Shown here in pieces: positions 1-10,645 of a stretch of DNA of 32,618 bases. The notes below the pieces were generated by a model, which was given only the letters and a program-made list of their open reading frames with translations, ran no database searches and was not told where the DNA came from. The first letter of the stretch is position 1. Each line of letters starts with the position of its first letter. Made by a program: the position numbers and the translations under genes. This DNA comes from Methylophilaceae bacterium (lineage in GTDB: Bacteria > Pseudomonadota > Gammaproteobacteria > Burkholderiales > Methylophilaceae): NCBI GenBank assembly GCA_017857755.1, contig JAFMCM010000015.1, positions 1-32,618 on the forward strand, written 5' to 3'.

Positions 1-252
1 GAAGCACTCGGTGTTGGCTTAGGTACCGTTGCCTATGTGGCCTATATGGCGCGTGAAACCAATCCAGCTTACACGGCCACCCAGCTCGCCCTATTCACCA
101 GCTTGTCTGCTGTTCCTCGTGCTATCTTTAATGCCATGACTGGCAGTATGGTCGAATGGATGGGCTGGGAAACATTCTTTTATGTGTGCACCTTGTTAGC
201 CCTTCCTGGGATGCTTTTGTTGTTTAAAGTTGCGCCTTGGCATCAAAAGTAG
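1..252 (+). CDS. ampG: AmpG-like muropeptide MFS permease, C-terminal fragment
   Basis: The reading frame is open from base 1 to a TAG at 250-252, giving the last 83 residues of a protein whose start lies outside the window. What is visible is the end of a major-facilitator transporter: a segment with the AmpG-like pattern ALFTSLSAVPRAIFNAMTG, then VEWMGWETFF, then a final hydrophobic helix ending in a short basic tail. AmpG permeases bring anhydro-muropeptides (GlcNAc-anhMurNAc peptides) from periplasm to cytoplasm for wall recycling. The same window carries mpl, the ligase that reuses the recovered tripeptide, which fits the role. Another MFS transporter cannot be fully excluded from the tail alone. 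Confidence 0.75.
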   Translation, partial: EALGVGLGTVAYVAYMARETNPAYTATQLALFTSLSAVPRAIFNAMTGSMVEWMGWETFFYVCTLLALPGMLLLFKVAPWHQK

Positions 253-347
253 TTAGCGAAAAACCTCCACCAACATATCTTCCTGAAATCCATGTCAGTT
301 TTAGTGAATCTGCACGACTAAACACCTCATAATACGAAGGCGTAGTG

Positions 348-1124
348 ATGCAAGTCAATCGTTATACCAAAGGCCTTGTCCTTACTTTTTTGTTCCTGAG
401 CCAAGCAACAATCGTTGCTGCTGAATGTCGTGCCAAAAGCGATGAAAAAACCATTCCGCTATTAGCGCTTTATACCTCAGAAGGTTGTAGCAGCTGCCCG
501 CCTGCCGACCAATGGATGAGCGCTATTCAGCAGCCGAAAAACACATTATCGCTGCTGGCATTTCATGTTGATTATTGGGATTATATCGGCTGGAAAGATC
601 CATTCTCGAGAGCCGAATATAGTGACAGGCAGCGTCAAATTGCAACGTTTGGTGGTGCTGGATTTGTTTATACCCCTCAATTTGTTTTGAATGGTCGTGA
701 TTTTAAGGGTTGGAATAATCGCCGCCTGAATTCAGCCATCAATACCACGCAACAGCTTCCATCGCGCGCGAATTTAAGTTTGGACGTGGCTACTGAGACT
801 GATGGTAGTATGACACTCAAAGCCAGCGCTGAAGTAGTGCGCCCTGCTGATGGCAAAAAAGCTGATGTCTTTGTCGCGCTCTATGAAAATGGTTTAGTGA
901 GCCATGTGCAAGCTGGTGAGAATATTGGCCGACAGTTAAAGCACGATTATGTGGTGCGCCAATTATTTGGTGCTTACCCTATGAAGGACTTGAATCCATT
1001 TAATAAAAGCTTCACCTTAAATCCTTCATGGAAAAACAAAGTGGCTGGCGCGGTGATTTTTCTACAAGACCGTGCCAACGGTGAAATCATCCAAAGCTTA
1101 ACTTTGGATTTTTGTCATGAATAG
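348..1124 (+). CDS. DUF1223 secreted thioredoxin-like protein
   Basis: This is a 258-residue protein of the DUF1223 family, whose members have a thioredoxin-like fold and no settled function. An N-terminal hydrophobic stretch (about residues 9-25, ending VAA before Glu26) looks like a signal peptide, so a periplasmic location is likely. The family signature YTSEGCSSCPPAD is present, with Cys47 and Cys50 as a CxxC pair. A GTG at 345 would add one residue. I prefer the ATG at 348 because the purine-rich GAAGG at 336-340 lies 7 bases upstream of it, against 4 for the GTG. The gene is alone on this strand between the ampG tail and the convergent exoA. A redox role is inference. Confidence 0.85.
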   Translation: MQVNRYTKGLVLTFLFLSQATIVAAECRAKSDEKTIPLLALYTSEGCSSCPPADQWMSAIQQPKNTLSLLAFHVDYWDYIGWKDPFSRAEYSDRQRQIATFGGAGFVYTPQFVLNGRDFKGWNNRRLNSAINTTQQLPSRANLSLDVATETDGSMTLKASAEVVRPADGKKADVFVALYENGLVSHVQAGENIGRQLKHDYVVRQLFGAYPMKDLNPFNKSFTLNPSWKNKVAGAVIFLQDRANGEIIQSLTLDFCHE

Positions 1125-1155
1125 TCAGTCATCTTGTTTTGATTAATGCTCTGCT

Positions 1156-1187
1156 TTTCTAATCAAACTGATTAGCTTGATTAGAAA
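1156..1187. terminator. Inverted repeat between convergent DUF1223 gene and exoA
   Basis: A perfect 11-base inverted repeat (TTTCTAATCAA at 1156-1166 against TTGATTAGAAA at 1177-1187) with a 10-base loop lies between two convergent genes. It may end transcription from both sides. The stem is AT-rich and no clean T-run follows it directly on either strand; a TTTTT at 1201-1205 lies further downstream on the plus strand. Confidence 0.4.
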
Positions 1188-1210
1188 TGACCTATTGGTC
1201 TTTTTAAAGC

Positions 1211-1984
1211 TTAAAGGTGATAATCAATCACTAACGGCGCATGGTCACTAAATCGTTCGTCTTTAAAAACTGTCGCTTCTTGTGCTTGGTGCGCGATGCC
1301 AGGTGTTGCAATTTGATAATCAATACGCCAGCCAACGTTTTTGGCCCAAGCCTGACCTCGATTACTCCACCAAGTATAAGCCTCTTCTGTTTTATCTGGG
1401 TGTATCTTTCGATATACATCCACCCAGCCTACTCGATTGAACAAATCTGTCATCCATGCCCGCTCTTCTGGCAGGAAACCAGAATTCTTTTTATTGCCTT
1501 TGAAGTTTTTTAAATCCATTTCCTGATGCGCGATATTCCAATCACCGCAAATAATGACTTCAAAATCTGTGCTGATCAACTTTTCCAAATGCGTCATAAA
1601 ACGTTTCATCACGCTAAATTTATATGCCTGCCGTTCATCCCCACTAGATCCACTAGGTAAATATAATGAAATGACTGCTCGCTTGCCAAAACGACATTCA
1701 ATATAACGTCCTTCACGATCAATATCTGGAATTCCTAATCCAACGATCACTTCATCGGGCTTGTGCTTGGAATAGATACCAACACCGCTATACCCTTTTT
1801 TTTCCGCGTAGTGAAAATGAGCGTGATAGCCAGCTGGTGCTTGCATCTCTTCGGTCAAGTTGTCGGCTTGTGCTTTTAACTCTTGTAGACAAATGATATC
1901 TGGCTGCATCTGTTGCAACCAAGGATAAAATCCTTTATTCGCCGCAGAGCGGATTCCATTTAAATTCAACGTTATAATACGCAT
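1211..1984 (-). CDS. xthA: Exodeoxyribonuclease III (AP endonuclease)
   Basis: This 257-residue enzyme of the ExoIII/AP-endonuclease family cleaves DNA 5' of abasic sites and removes 3' blocking groups in base-excision repair. The metal and catalytic residues are visible: Asn7 in LNLNGIR, Glu35 in CLQELKA, Tyr108 in LYLPSGSSG, Asp148 and Asn150 in GDWNIAH, and the terminal Asp247-His248 in SDHAPLVIDY. Length and motifs are those of a complete bacterial enzyme. The ATG at 1984-1982 has a good ribosome-binding site (AAGGA on the minus strand, 1994-1990) 5 bases away. It is divergent from pyrE with only 26 bases between the start codons, so the two promoters must overlap. Confidence 0.95.
   Translation of the reverse strand: MRIITLNLNGIRSAANKGFYPWLQQMQPDIICLQELKAQADNLTEEMQAPAGYHAHFHYAEKKGYSGVGIYSKHKPDEVIVGLGIPDIDREGRYIECRFGKRAVISLYLPSGSSGDERQAYKFSVMKRFMTHLEKLISTDFEVIICGDWNIAHQEMDLKNFKGNKKNSGFLPEERAWMTDLFNRVGWVDVYRKIHPDKTEEAYTWWSNRGQAWAKNVGWRIDYQIATPGIAHQAQEATVFKDERFSDHAPLVIDYHL
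1973..1978 (+). promoter_or_regulatory. Possible -10 box for pyrE inside the exoA start region
   Basis: A perfect TATAAT lies 32 bases before the pyrE ATG and would give a leader of about 26 bases. A second TATAAT at 1994-1999 overlaps the exoA ribosome-binding site on the other strand. No convincing -35 box is seen for either, so the choice between them is open. Confidence 0.3.
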
Positions 1985-2010
1985 TTAATTCCTTATAATG
2001 ATGTCCAATA

Positions 2011-2685
2011 ATGTCACTTAACCATCAACCATTATCACAAGACTTTATTCAATTCTGCATCAAACTGCAGGTACTTAAATTTGGCGAATTTAAAACCAAG
2101 GCTGGACGATTAAGCCCTTACTTTTTTAATGCAGGTTTGTTTAATGATGGCGATAGCTTGTTGCAGCTTGGTGAATTTTACGCGAATAGCATCGAAAAAT
2201 CAGGTATTGATTTTGATATGTTATTTGGTCCTGCTTATAAAGGCATCCCTTTGGCCGCCAGCATTGCAATTGCGTTTGCACGCAAAGGACGTAATTTGCC
2301 TTATGCCTACAATCGTAAAGAAGCTAAAGACCACGGCGAAGGAGGCACTGTTGTTGGTGCGCCACTAAAAGGTAAAGTGCTGATTATCGACGATGTGATT
2401 TCAGCAGGGACGTCCGTTAGAGAATCGGTAGAACTTATTCAAGCACATGGCGCCATTGCCTGTGGTGTTAGCATTGCCTTAGACCGACAAGAAAAAGGAT
2501 TGGGGACATTGTCTGCTGTGCAAGAAGTCGAACAAAATAACGCCATGCCAGTGATTAGCATTGCACAACTGACGGATTTGTTAGCGCATATTGAAAGGAG
2601 CGCTGAACTGGCACAGCATTTGCCAGCCGTTCAACGCTATCAACAACAATATTGTGTTAACGCCTATTTAAAAACAGCGCATTAA
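2011..2685 (+). CDS. pyrE: Orotate phosphoribosyltransferase
   Basis: This 224-residue type-I phosphoribosyltransferase joins orotate to PRPP to form OMP, the fifth step of pyrimidine synthesis. The PRPP-binding loop [13 protein letters not shown] is intact, with Asp127-Asp128 as the acidic pair. The N-terminal [20 protein letters not shown] segment and [11 protein letters not shown] are typical of bacterial PyrE. Upstream ATGs at 1998 and 2001 are out of frame, so the ATG at 2011 is the start even though no strong ribosome-binding site precedes it. It is transcribed away from exoA and faces the gatCAB operon tail to tail. Confidence 0.95.
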   Translation: MSLNHQPLSQDFIQFCIKLQVLKFGEFKTKAGRLSPYFFNAGLFNDGDSLLQLGEFYANSIEKSGIDFDMLFGPAYKGIPLAASIAIAFARKGRNLPYAYNRKEAKDHGEGGTVVGAPLKGKVLIIDDVISAGTSVRESVELIQAHGAIACGVSIALDRQEKGLGTLSAVQEVEQNNAMPVISIAQLTDLLAHIERSAELAQHLPAVQRYQQQYCVNAYLKTAH

Positions 2686-2780
2686 TTGCAATGCGCTACT
2701 GGCTCTCAATACAGATGATGATTGAAGATGAAACAGGTGCTGATGCTACCAAAAAGATAAACTAAGCGCGACTTCACTTG

Positions 2781-2803
2781 TGTAAGCAGCCACGCTGCTT
2801 ACA
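2781..2803. terminator. 10-bp hairpin between convergent pyrE and gatB
   Basis: TGTAAGCAGC (2781-2790) pairs perfectly with GCTGCTTACA (2794-2803) around a CAC loop. The hairpin sits between two genes that converge and could serve both. Neither flank has a clear T-run, so it may be a transcript-end stabiliser rather than a classical intrinsic terminator. Confidence 0.5.
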
Positions 2804-2814
2804 GTCACCCAATA

Positions 2815-4263
2815 TTAAGCATCTAGTTTCTTTTTCAACAAGGCATTGACTTGCGCTGGATTAGCTTTGCCTTTTGATGCTTTCATGGTTTGTCCAACTA
2901 ATGCATTAAAAGCTTTTTCTTTACCTGCTTTATACTCATCAACCATCGTCGCATTGGCCGTTAATACCTCGTCAATCATGGCTTCAATTGCACCAGTATC
3001 TGAAACTTGTTTTAGCCCTTTAGCTTCAATAATGGCATCAACATCTGACTCTCCTGACCACATCGCCTCAAATACTTGTTTGCCAGCATTGTTCGAAATC
3101 GTACCATCCGCAATCCGTATGACTAATTGCGCCAATGTTGCAGCATTAATAGGCGAATCGACAATCGTTTTATCCTCAGTGTTTAACTTTGCAGTCACAC
3201 CACCCATTACCCAGTTTGCCGCTAATTTAGCATCGCCACCCGCTTGAATAACACTTTCGAAATAATCAGCAATCGCCTTGCTTGAAGTTAATGTAGAAGC
3301 ATCATAAGACGAGAGTGCATACTCACTTTCAAAACGTGCCTTCATTGCCTCTGGCAGTTCTGGCATTTGACTTTTTATTGCGGCTTGATCAGCCTCTGTG
3401 ATGGCCAACGGCAATAAATCAGGGTCGGGGAAATAGCGATAGTCATTCGCTTCTTCTTTACTACGCATGGCGCGTGTTTCACCCGTATCAGGATTAAATA
3501 AAACAGTGGCTTGTTCTATTTTGCCACCATCTTCCAGTGTTTCAATTTGCCACTGCGTTTCATACACAATCGCTTGTTGCATAAACTTAAACGAGTTTAA
3601 GTTTTTAATTTCGCGCCGAGTACCTAATTCAGTCGTTCCTTTTGGACGGACAGAAACATTCACATCACAACGAAAACTACCTTCTTGCATATTGCCATCG
3701 CAAATACCAATCCATTGCACCAATTCATGTAGTTTTTTCGCATAGGCCACTGCTTCTGCCGCAGATCGCATATCTGGCTCAGTCACAATCTCCAGCAAGG
3801 GTGTGCCAGCGCGATTCAAATCAATACCGCTCATATCATCAACCGCACCATGCAAAGATTTACCCGCATCTTCCTCCAAATGCGCACGAGTGATATGAAT
3901 GACTTTTTCATAAGCTTCATGCTTACTAGTAGCAGGCACTTGAATCGTCATTTTTCCTTTGCCTACAACAGGTAGCTCAAACTGACTGATTTGGTATCCC
4001 TTGGGCAAATCTGGATAAAAATAGTTTTTGCGTGAAAACACAGAGCGAGGCGCAATTTCCGCATCAACGGCCAAACCAAATTTAATTGCACACTGTACGG
4101 CTTCTTTGTTGAGCACAGGTAAAACACCAGGTAAGGCAATACTCACTTCACAAGCTTGCGTGTTTGGCTCAGCGCCATAAGCGGTTGAAGCACCACTGAA
4201 AATTTTTGATTTCGTTCTTAGCTGAGTATGTGTCTCAAGCCCGATGACAACTTCCCACTCCAT
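2815..4263 (-). CDS. gatB: Asp-tRNA(Asn)/Glu-tRNA(Gln) amidotransferase subunit B
   Basis: This 482-residue subunit of the GatCAB amidotransferase binds mischarged tRNA and phosphorylates its Asp or Glu carboxylate before amidation. The N-terminal [10 protein letters not shown] and the [20 protein letters not shown] signature are present, followed by the helical tail domain (about residues 330-482) shared with YqeY proteins, which contacts tRNA. The start codon overlaps the gatA stop by one base (TAATG), so translation is coupled. It is the last gene of a gatC-gatA-gatB operon on the minus strand. Confidence 0.97.
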   Translation of the reverse strand: MEWEVVIGLETHTQLRTKSKIFSGASTAYGAEPNTQACEVSIALPGVLPVLNKEAVQCAIKFGLAVDAEIAPRSVFSRKNYFYPDLPKGYQISQFELPVVGKGKMTIQVPATSKHEAYEKVIHITRAHLEEDAGKSLHGAVDDMSGIDLNRAGTPLLEIVTEPDMRSAAEAVAYAKKLHELVQWIGICDGNMQEGSFRCDVNVSVRPKGTTELGTRREIKNLNSFKFMQQAIVYETQWQIETLEDGGKIEQATVLFNPDTGETRAMRSKEEANDYRYFPDPDLLPLAITEADQAAIKSQMPELPEAMKARFESEYALSSYDASTLTSSKAIADYFESVIQAGGDAKLAANWVMGGVTAKLNTEDKTIVDSPINAATLAQLVIRIADGTISNNAGKQVFEAMWSGESDVDAIIEAKGLKQVSDTGAIEAMIDEVLTANATMVDEYKAGKEKAFNALVGQTMKASKGKANPAQVNALLKKKLDA

Positions 4264-5732
4264 TATTCAATTCCTTTTGGCATAGCCGTGTGCCAATCTG
4301 TTACTTGTTGATACGCATGTGCAACATTTAACATGCGTGCTTCATCGAAATAATTACCAATTAATTGCAAACCAACTGGCAAATCATGTCCATCAATACT
4401 TGCGCTAAATCCCGCAGGAATACTCATCCCAGGCAAGCCAGCCAAATTAGTTGCAATGGTATAAATATCTTGTAAATACATCGCCACTGGGTCATCGGTT
4501 TTCTCGCCAGTTTTGAAAGCAGTTGATGGCACCGTAGGCCCCATAATAATGTCACACTGTTTAAAAGCAGCTTTAAAATCGTCAGCAATTAAGTGACGAA
4601 TTTGTTGTGCTTTCAAATAGTAAGCATCGTAATAACCCGCACTCAACACGTAAGTCCCGATTAAGATGCGGCGTTTGACTTCTTCACCAAAGCCTTCTGC
4701 ACGGCTTTTCATATACATATCCATCAAGTCATCATATTGCGCAGTGCGATGACCATAACGCACACCATCGTAGCGTGAAAGATTGCTGGATGCTTCTGCT
4801 GGCGCCAACACATAATAAACTGGAATGGATAAACTAGCGTTTGGTAAGGAGATATCAACAAATTCAGCGCCCAATTTTTGATACGTCGCTATCGCCTCAT
4901 CAACAACTTTCGCCACATCTGAGTCTAATCCTTCTGCAAAATACTCTTTCGGCAAGCCCACTTTTAAGCCTGCCAAGGGCTGCTCTAGCTTTGCGGTGTA
5001 ATCTTCTTTAGGATGGTTCAGACTCGTTGAATCGCGCGCATCAAAACCAGCCATCACGTTCATCATTAACGCACAATCTTCCGCTGATTTCGCCATAGGG
5101 CCAGCTTGGTCTAGGCTGGAAGCAAAGGCAATCATGCCATAACGGGACACCAAACCGTAAGTTGGTTTTAATCCCGTAAAACCACACAATGAAGCGGGCT
5201 GCCGAATAGAACCACCAGTGTCAGTTCCAGTAGCTGCAGCGCACAGACGTGCCGCCACCGCCGCTGCTGACCCGCCACTACTCCCCCCAGGTACACGGGT
5301 TAAATCCCAAGGATTTTTAACCCCACCAAAATAACTTGTCTCATTGGATGACCCCATTGCAAACTCATCCATGTTGGTTTTGCCTAAATTAACCGCTCCC
5401 ACATGATTAAACTGGGCAATCACATGCGCGTCGTAAGGTGCGATAAAATTCGCCAGCATCTTAGAACCACAGGTGGTTCTCCAATCTTTTGCACAAAAAA
5501 TATCCTTTTGCGCAAAAGGGATGCCCGTTAAAGTCGTTGCAGTTCCAGCAGCAATTAGACTGTCGGCCGCTTTCGCTTGAGCCAAGCTTTTTTCCTCGTC
5601 TATCGTAATATAAGCATTGATCGTTGGATTATATTGACGAATACGCTCCAAGAATGTTTGCGTCATCTCTACGCTTGATACTGCTTTGCTGGCCAACAGT
5701 TGGCTTAAATTTTTAAGGCTTTGGTTAATCAT
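4263..5732 (-). CDS. gatA: Asp-tRNA(Asn)/Glu-tRNA(Gln) amidotransferase subunit A
   Basis: This 489-residue amidase-signature enzyme is the glutaminase of GatCAB, releasing ammonia that passes to GatB. The Ser-cisSer-Lys triad is intact: Lys76 in FAQKD, Ser151 in [10 protein letters not shown] and Ser175 in [14 protein letters not shown]. Length is normal for the family. It ends in a one-base overlap with gatB and lies 46 bases after gatC. Confidence 0.97.
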   Translation of the reverse strand: MINQSLKNLSQLLASKAVSSVEMTQTFLERIRQYNPTINAYITIDEEKSLAQAKAADSLIAAGTATTLTGIPFAQKDIFCAKDWRTTCGSKMLANFIAPYDAHVIAQFNHVGAVNLGKTNMDEFAMGSSNETSYFGGVKNPWDLTRVPGGSSGGSAAAVAARLCAAATGTDTGGSIRQPASLCGFTGLKPTYGLVSRYGMIAFASSLDQAGPMAKSAEDCALMMNVMAGFDARDSTSLNHPKEDYTAKLEQPLAGLKVGLPKEYFAEGLDSDVAKVVDEAIATYQKLGAEFVDISLPNASLSIPVYYVLAPAEASSNLSRYDGVRYGHRTAQYDDLMDMYMKSRAEGFGEEVKRRILIGTYVLSAGYYDAYYLKAQQIRHLIADDFKAAFKQCDIIMGPTVPSTAFKTGEKTDDPVAMYLQDIYTIATNLAGLPGMSIPAGFSASIDGHDLPVGLQLIGNYFDEARMLNVAHAYQQVTDWHTAMPKGIE

Positions 5733-5778
5733 GTTTTTTCTATCTAGTTCAAGACGTTTTATTCAGAGGTATGATGTG

Positions 5779-6066
5779 CTATTCAATGACTTTAGGCACT
5801 AAATACAGACCACGATCAACAGCAGGTGCATTGCGTTGGAATGCGTCGCGCTGATTGCTCGCCGTCACCACATCTTCGCGCAAGCGTTGGACCACATCTT
5901 GCGAATGCGACATCGGAGAAATACCTGTCGTGTCGACGGCTTGCATTTCTTCAATCAAGGCTAATATGCCTGTCAACTTATTGAGGGTTTTGTCCGCTTC
6001 TGAATCATTAATTTCAATTCTAGCGAGGTGCGCAATGCGCTTAATATCAGGGATGGTAAGTGCCAT
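5779..6066 (-). CDS. gatC: Asp-tRNA(Asn)/Glu-tRNA(Gln) amidotransferase subunit C
   Basis: This 95-residue protein is the small GatC subunit that wraps around the GatA-GatB interface and holds the complex together. The N-terminal [12 protein letters not shown] pattern, the central [18 protein letters not shown] helix and the C-terminal [18 protein letters not shown] tail are all typical. It is the first gene of the operon and is divergent from mreB across 159 bases. Confidence 0.95.
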   Translation of the reverse strand: MALTIPDIKRIAHLARIEINDSEADKTLNKLTGILALIEEMQAVDTTGISPMSHSQDVVQRLREDVVTASNQRDAFQRNAPAVDRGLYLVPKVIE

Positions 6067-6146
6067 AGGATGCTTCTACTCTTTGGTTTTTTCACTTTAG
6101 TGTAATAAACTTGATTTCTGACTTAAATTTAGGTCAAATATGCGTT

Positions 6147-6152
6147 ATTATA
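6147..6152 (-). promoter_or_regulatory. Possible -10 box of the gatCAB promoter
   Basis: On the minus strand a perfect TATAAT occurs 81 bases before the gatC ATG in the gatC-mreB divergent spacer. No good -35 match is found 16-18 bases upstream, so this is a weak call. I found no convincing promoter on the plus strand for mreB in the same spacer, although mreB has a clear AGGA ribosome-binding site at 6216-6219. Confidence 0.3.
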
Positions 6153-6210
6153 CCTTGATTTTGTGACACATCTTATTTTAAGCATGTGAATATCATGCCC
6201 TTAATAATAA

Positions 6211-7269
<1,059 letters not shown>

Positions 7270-7304
7270 TCGACCAGCGCTTCAACTAAACTCACAGCAA
7301 CGGC

Positions 7305-8249
7305 ATGCTTAAAGGCGTTCATCAGAAACTAGAACCACAACAAACTCCAGCTTTTTTCGTCCATGGCGCTAGCCCATTCTCTCGCATGGTCCTGTTTTGT
7401 GCTTTATCCATCACTTTGATGGCAGTGGATGCTAAGTTAAATTACTTATCTCAAGTTCGACAAGCTTTTATTGGCGGATTGCATCCGATTGAGAGAATAG
7501 CCGATATTCCGAGTGAGTTTATCAGAGATGCTAGTAGGTATTTTTCTGTGCATAACGAACTAGTGCAAGAAAACTATATCCTGAAACAGCAGGCATTTGA
7601 ACATGCCATCAAACTGCAGCGTCTAAATACCTTACAAGTTGAGAATGACCATTTGCGTAGTTTATTAGGTGGTGTTATTCCTATACATCCTAAGGCCATA
7701 TTGGGCGACATCTCACATACTGGAAGAGATCCGTTTAGAAATGTCGTGATTATTAATCGTGGCAGCCGACATAATATCCAAGCTGGACAAGCCGTTGTTG
7801 ATGCAAAAGGTGTATTGGGGCAAGTCACGCGCGTTTACCCGTTTAGTAGTGAAGTCACTTTAATCACCGATAAAAATTTATCAATCCCTGTTCAAGTCGA
7901 ACGCAATCAACTACGTGCCATCGCCTTTGGCCAAAGCGGTAATACACTTGATATTCCATATTTGCCAACTAATGTGGATATTAAAATTGGTGACAAGTTA
8001 GTCACGTCAGGTATAGATGGCATCTACCCAGCTGGCTTAGCTGTTGCCACTGTGACAAAAATTGATCAAGACCCTAAATCGCCATTTGCGAAGATTATTA
8101 GTACACCGACGGCAAAAGTCAGTCATCATTTGCAACTGTTAATTTTAGAACTACCTGAATCAAAAGAAGCTCAGATTCCGTTACCTGATACGGATAATGC
8201 TTTACAGAAACCCACTGAACAAGAGGTCCAGCCAAATGCGCACCCCTAG
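7305..8249 (+). CDS. mreC: Rod shape-determining protein MreC
   Basis: This 314-residue inner-membrane protein links MreB to the periplasmic PBP2/RodA synthase. One membrane helix (about residues 25-43) is followed by a coiled coil (about residues 80-120, with NELVQENYILKQQ and LQRLNTLQVENDHLRSLLG) and then the two-barrel MreC domain, including VVIINRGSRHNIQAGQAVV and GDKLVTSGIDGIYPAGLAVA. The C-terminal 25 residues are Pro/Gln-rich and probably disordered. It starts 35 bases after mreB, and its end overlaps mreD by 14 bases. Confidence 0.95.
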   Translation: MLKGVHQKLEPQQTPAFFVHGASPFSRMVLFCALSITLMAVDAKLNYLSQVRQAFIGGLHPIERIADIPSEFIRDASRYFSVHNELVQENYILKQQAFEHAIKLQRLNTLQVENDHLRSLLGGVIPIHPKAILGDISHTGRDPFRNVVIINRGSRHNIQAGQAVVDAKGVLGQVTRVYPFSSEVTLITDKNLSIPVQVERNQLRAIAFGQSGNTLDIPYLPTNVDIKIGDKLVTSGIDGIYPAGLAVATVTKIDQDPKSPFAKIISTPTAKVSHHLQLLILELPESKEAQIPLPDTDNALQKPTEQEVQPNAHP

Positions 8250-8721
8250 TCTACTATTCGTCTATGGGACTTTGTTGGTGGCGCTTGTTTTCCAACTTTT
8301 CCCCTGGTCTAGCAAAGGCGTCATTGCACGCCCTGACTTTATGTTAGTGGTATTGCTGTATTGGTTCTTTCGTGCGCCTCATTTATGCAATATCGGCACA
8401 GCATGGATAGCTGGCGCTCTTGTCGATTTAGCAACGGGTAGTTTGCTAGGCCAGCATGCGTTAGCTTTTACATTAATCGCCTATTTGGCTATCTCGTTTC
8501 AACGCAGATTGGTTTTATTTAACGCTTTTCAATTACTGTTTTTTACCTTTGGCTTACTCACACTCAACCGACTGACTATTTTGATATTGAAGCTGTTTAG
8601 TGGAAATGAGCTGCCCAATCTACATTACTTTTGGCCAGTCATCACTGGTGTGATCCTTTTGCAAGTGATGCAATTTGCTTTAGGCAAAATCACGCAACCA
8701 ACATCGAACAAAGCGGATTAA
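8236..8721 (+). CDS. mreD: Rod shape-determining protein MreD
   Basis: This is a 161-residue polytopic membrane protein with about five hydrophobic helices and the MreD pattern KGVIARPDFMLVVLLYWFFR followed by GTAWIAGALVDLATGSLLG. MreD works with MreC in the elongasome, probably to set PBP2 activation. The frame stays open upstream to an ATG at 8197, but I start it at the ATG at 8236: an AAGAGGT ribosome-binding site (8221-8227) lies 8 bases upstream, and homologues begin with this short hydrophilic N-terminus before the first helix. The start lies inside mreC, so translation is probably coupled. Confidence 0.92.
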   Translation: MRTPSLLFVYGTLLVALVFQLFPWSSKGVIARPDFMLVVLLYWFFRAPHLCNIGTAWIAGALVDLATGSLLGQHALAFTLIAYLAISFQRRLVLFNAFQLLFFTFGLLTLNRLTILILKLFSGNELPNLHYFWPVITGVILLQVMQFALGKITQPTSNKAD

Positions 8722-8728
8722 ATCGAAT

Positions 8729-10645
8729 ATGCGCCGCAGGCCTGAATTAAGAAACCATCAGCATGAACTGCATCAGTTTAAACTCCGATTGGCGGTGCTT
8801 GGGTTTGTTGTACTCATTGGGTTTAGTACACTCATTATTCGTTTTTACTTTCTGCAAGTCGTTCGGTACGAGCACTATCACACCCTAGCAGAAAATAACC
8901 GTATTTCCGTTGTTCCTACCGCGCCAACACGCGGCATTATTACGGATAGAAACGGTACTACCATTGCACATAACTTTTTTGTGTATGCTTTAGAAATCAC
9001 GCCATCAAAGGTTGATGATTTAGAAAAAACCATTGCCGATATTAGTCAGCTGGTCGAAATCTCTAGCAGTGATATCAAGCGCTTTAAAAAACTAAAAGAG
9101 CGTACGCATGAATTCGAATCAATTCCTATTCGTACACACTTAAATGAGGTGGAAGCAGCTAAATTCGCGGCTAATCGTTTCAGATTTCCTGGTGTGGATA
9201 TTAAATCTAGGTTGTTCCGCCATTATCCTAACGAAAAACTCGGCGCCCATATCGCTGGCTATATTGGCCGAATTAATGACAATGATTTAGATTGGTTAAG
9301 AGAATCCAATGTGTTATCCAATTATAAAGGCTCTGACCATATTGGTAAAAGTGGCATTGAACAGTATTATGAAAAAACGCTGCATGGCATAACAGGATTT
9401 CAACAAGTGGAAATCAATGCCGAAGGTAAAGCGGTGCGCGTATTGTCGAGCAAGGCACCTGTTTCTGGCAACAATCTCACACTTTCTATCGATCTTGAAT
9501 TACAAGCAATTGCTGAAAAAGGCTTTGGCGAAAGCCGTGGCGCTTTAGTCGCTATTCAACCAAAAACAGGTGAAGTGCTCGCTTTAGTGAGCATGCCTAC
9601 TTTTGACCCTAACCTCTTTGTTGGTGGCATTGATACGAAAAACTGGCGCCGTTTAAATGAATCCGAAGATAAGCCCTTAATTAACCGACCATTGAGAGGC
9701 ATCTATCCCCCTGGTTCTACCTTCAAACCTTTTGTCGCCCTAGCTGGTCTTGAAGCTGGAAAACGGTTACCCCCGTATAGTATTCAAGATCAAGGCTATT
9801 TCACGTTACCAAATAGCAGTCACCGCTATCGAGATTGGAAAGTTGACGGTCATGGCATTGTCGATGTTACCCGCGCGATTACCGTTTCATGTGACACCTT
9901 TTTTTATGGTCTCGCCATAGAGCTTGGCATTGAAAAACTAGCTAACTTTGTACGACATTTTGGCTTTGGTGAGAAAAGCGGCATCGATATTGGCGGTGAA
10001 AATAGCGGGCTATTGCCTACCCCAGAGTGGAAACGACGTCGTTTTAAACAGCCTTGGTATGTTGGAGAGACTGTGATTGTTGGTATTGGCCAAGGCTACA
10101 CCCTAGTCACACCAATGCAGCTTGCTTATGCAACAGCTGTTCTGGCCAACAAAGGTACTGCAATGAAGCCGCATCTGGTTACCGCTATCACCAATATCGA
10201 AACTGGCGAGGTGTCCCACATTAAACCCGTCTTAACTGAACAAATCGTTTTAAGTGACAGCAACCTAGAAATTGTCAAAAAAGCGATGATTGATGTCACA
10301 TTGCCAGGCGGGACAGCAGCATTTGTGGGCAACAATGCGGGCTATAGCATCGCCGCAAAAACAGGCACGGCACAAGTGATTGGCATTAAACAGAATGAAA
10401 AATACAATGAAAAGAGCATTAATGCCCGACATAGAGACCACGCCTTATTTATTGCCTATGCGCCAACAGAGGATCCAACAATCGCGATTGCCGCGATTGT
10501 TGAGAATGGTGGTCATGGTGGTTCCGCAGCTGGTCCTATTGTAAGACAGGTCATGGATTATTATCTACTTGGCAAAAAACCGCTAGCATCAGATAGCAAA
10601 CTTTTGCCATCGCCAACACCAGTAGAAGAGATGCATCATGATTAA
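8729..10645 (+). CDS. mrdA: Penicillin-binding protein 2, elongation transpeptidase
   Basis: This 638-residue class B PBP cross-links new peptidoglycan during cell elongation, in complex with RodA. One N-terminal membrane helix (about residues 22-44) precedes the pedestal domain with the PTRGIITDRNG motif. The transpeptidase motifs are complete: Ser330 and Lys333 in PPGSTFKPF, Ser387-Cys-Asp389 as the SxN-position motif, and Lys544-Thr-Gly in AAKTGTAQ. The C-terminus is short after the last motif. It starts 7 bases after mreD and overlaps rodA by 8 bases. Confidence 0.97.
   Translation: MRRRPELRNHQHELHQFKLRLAVLGFVVLIGFSTLIIRFYFLQVVRYEHYHTLAENNRISVVPTAPTRGIITDRNGTTIAHNFFVYALEITPSKVDDLEKTIADISQLVEISSSDIKRFKKLKERTHEFESIPIRTHLNEVEAAKFAANRFRFPGVDIKSRLFRHYPNEKLGAHIAGYIGRINDNDLDWLRESNVLSNYKGSDHIGKSGIEQYYEKTLHGITGFQQVEINAEGKAVRVLSSKAPVSGNNLTLSIDLELQAIAEKGFGESRGALVAIQPKTGEVLALVSMPTFDPNLFVGGIDTKNWRRLNESEDKPLINRPLRGIYPPGSTFKPFVALAGLEAGKRLPPYSIQDQGYFTLPNSSHRYRDWKVDGHGIVDVTRAITVSCDTFFYGLAIELGIEKLANFVRHFGFGEKSGIDIGGENSGLLPTPEWKRRRFKQPWYVGETVIVGIGQGYTLVTPMQLAYATAVLANKGTAMKPHLVTAITNIETGEVSHIKPVLTEQIVLSDSNLEIVKKAMIDVTLPGGTAAFVGNNAGYSIAAKTGTAQVIGIKQNEKYNEKSINARHRDHALFIAYAPTEDPTIAIAAIVENGGHGGSAAGPIVRQVMDYYLLGKKPLASDSKLLPSPTPVEEMHHD

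Noticed and set aside
2691-2765. 24-codon frame between pyrE and gatB
   Set aside because: Very short, no ribosome-binding site or family features; likely chance.
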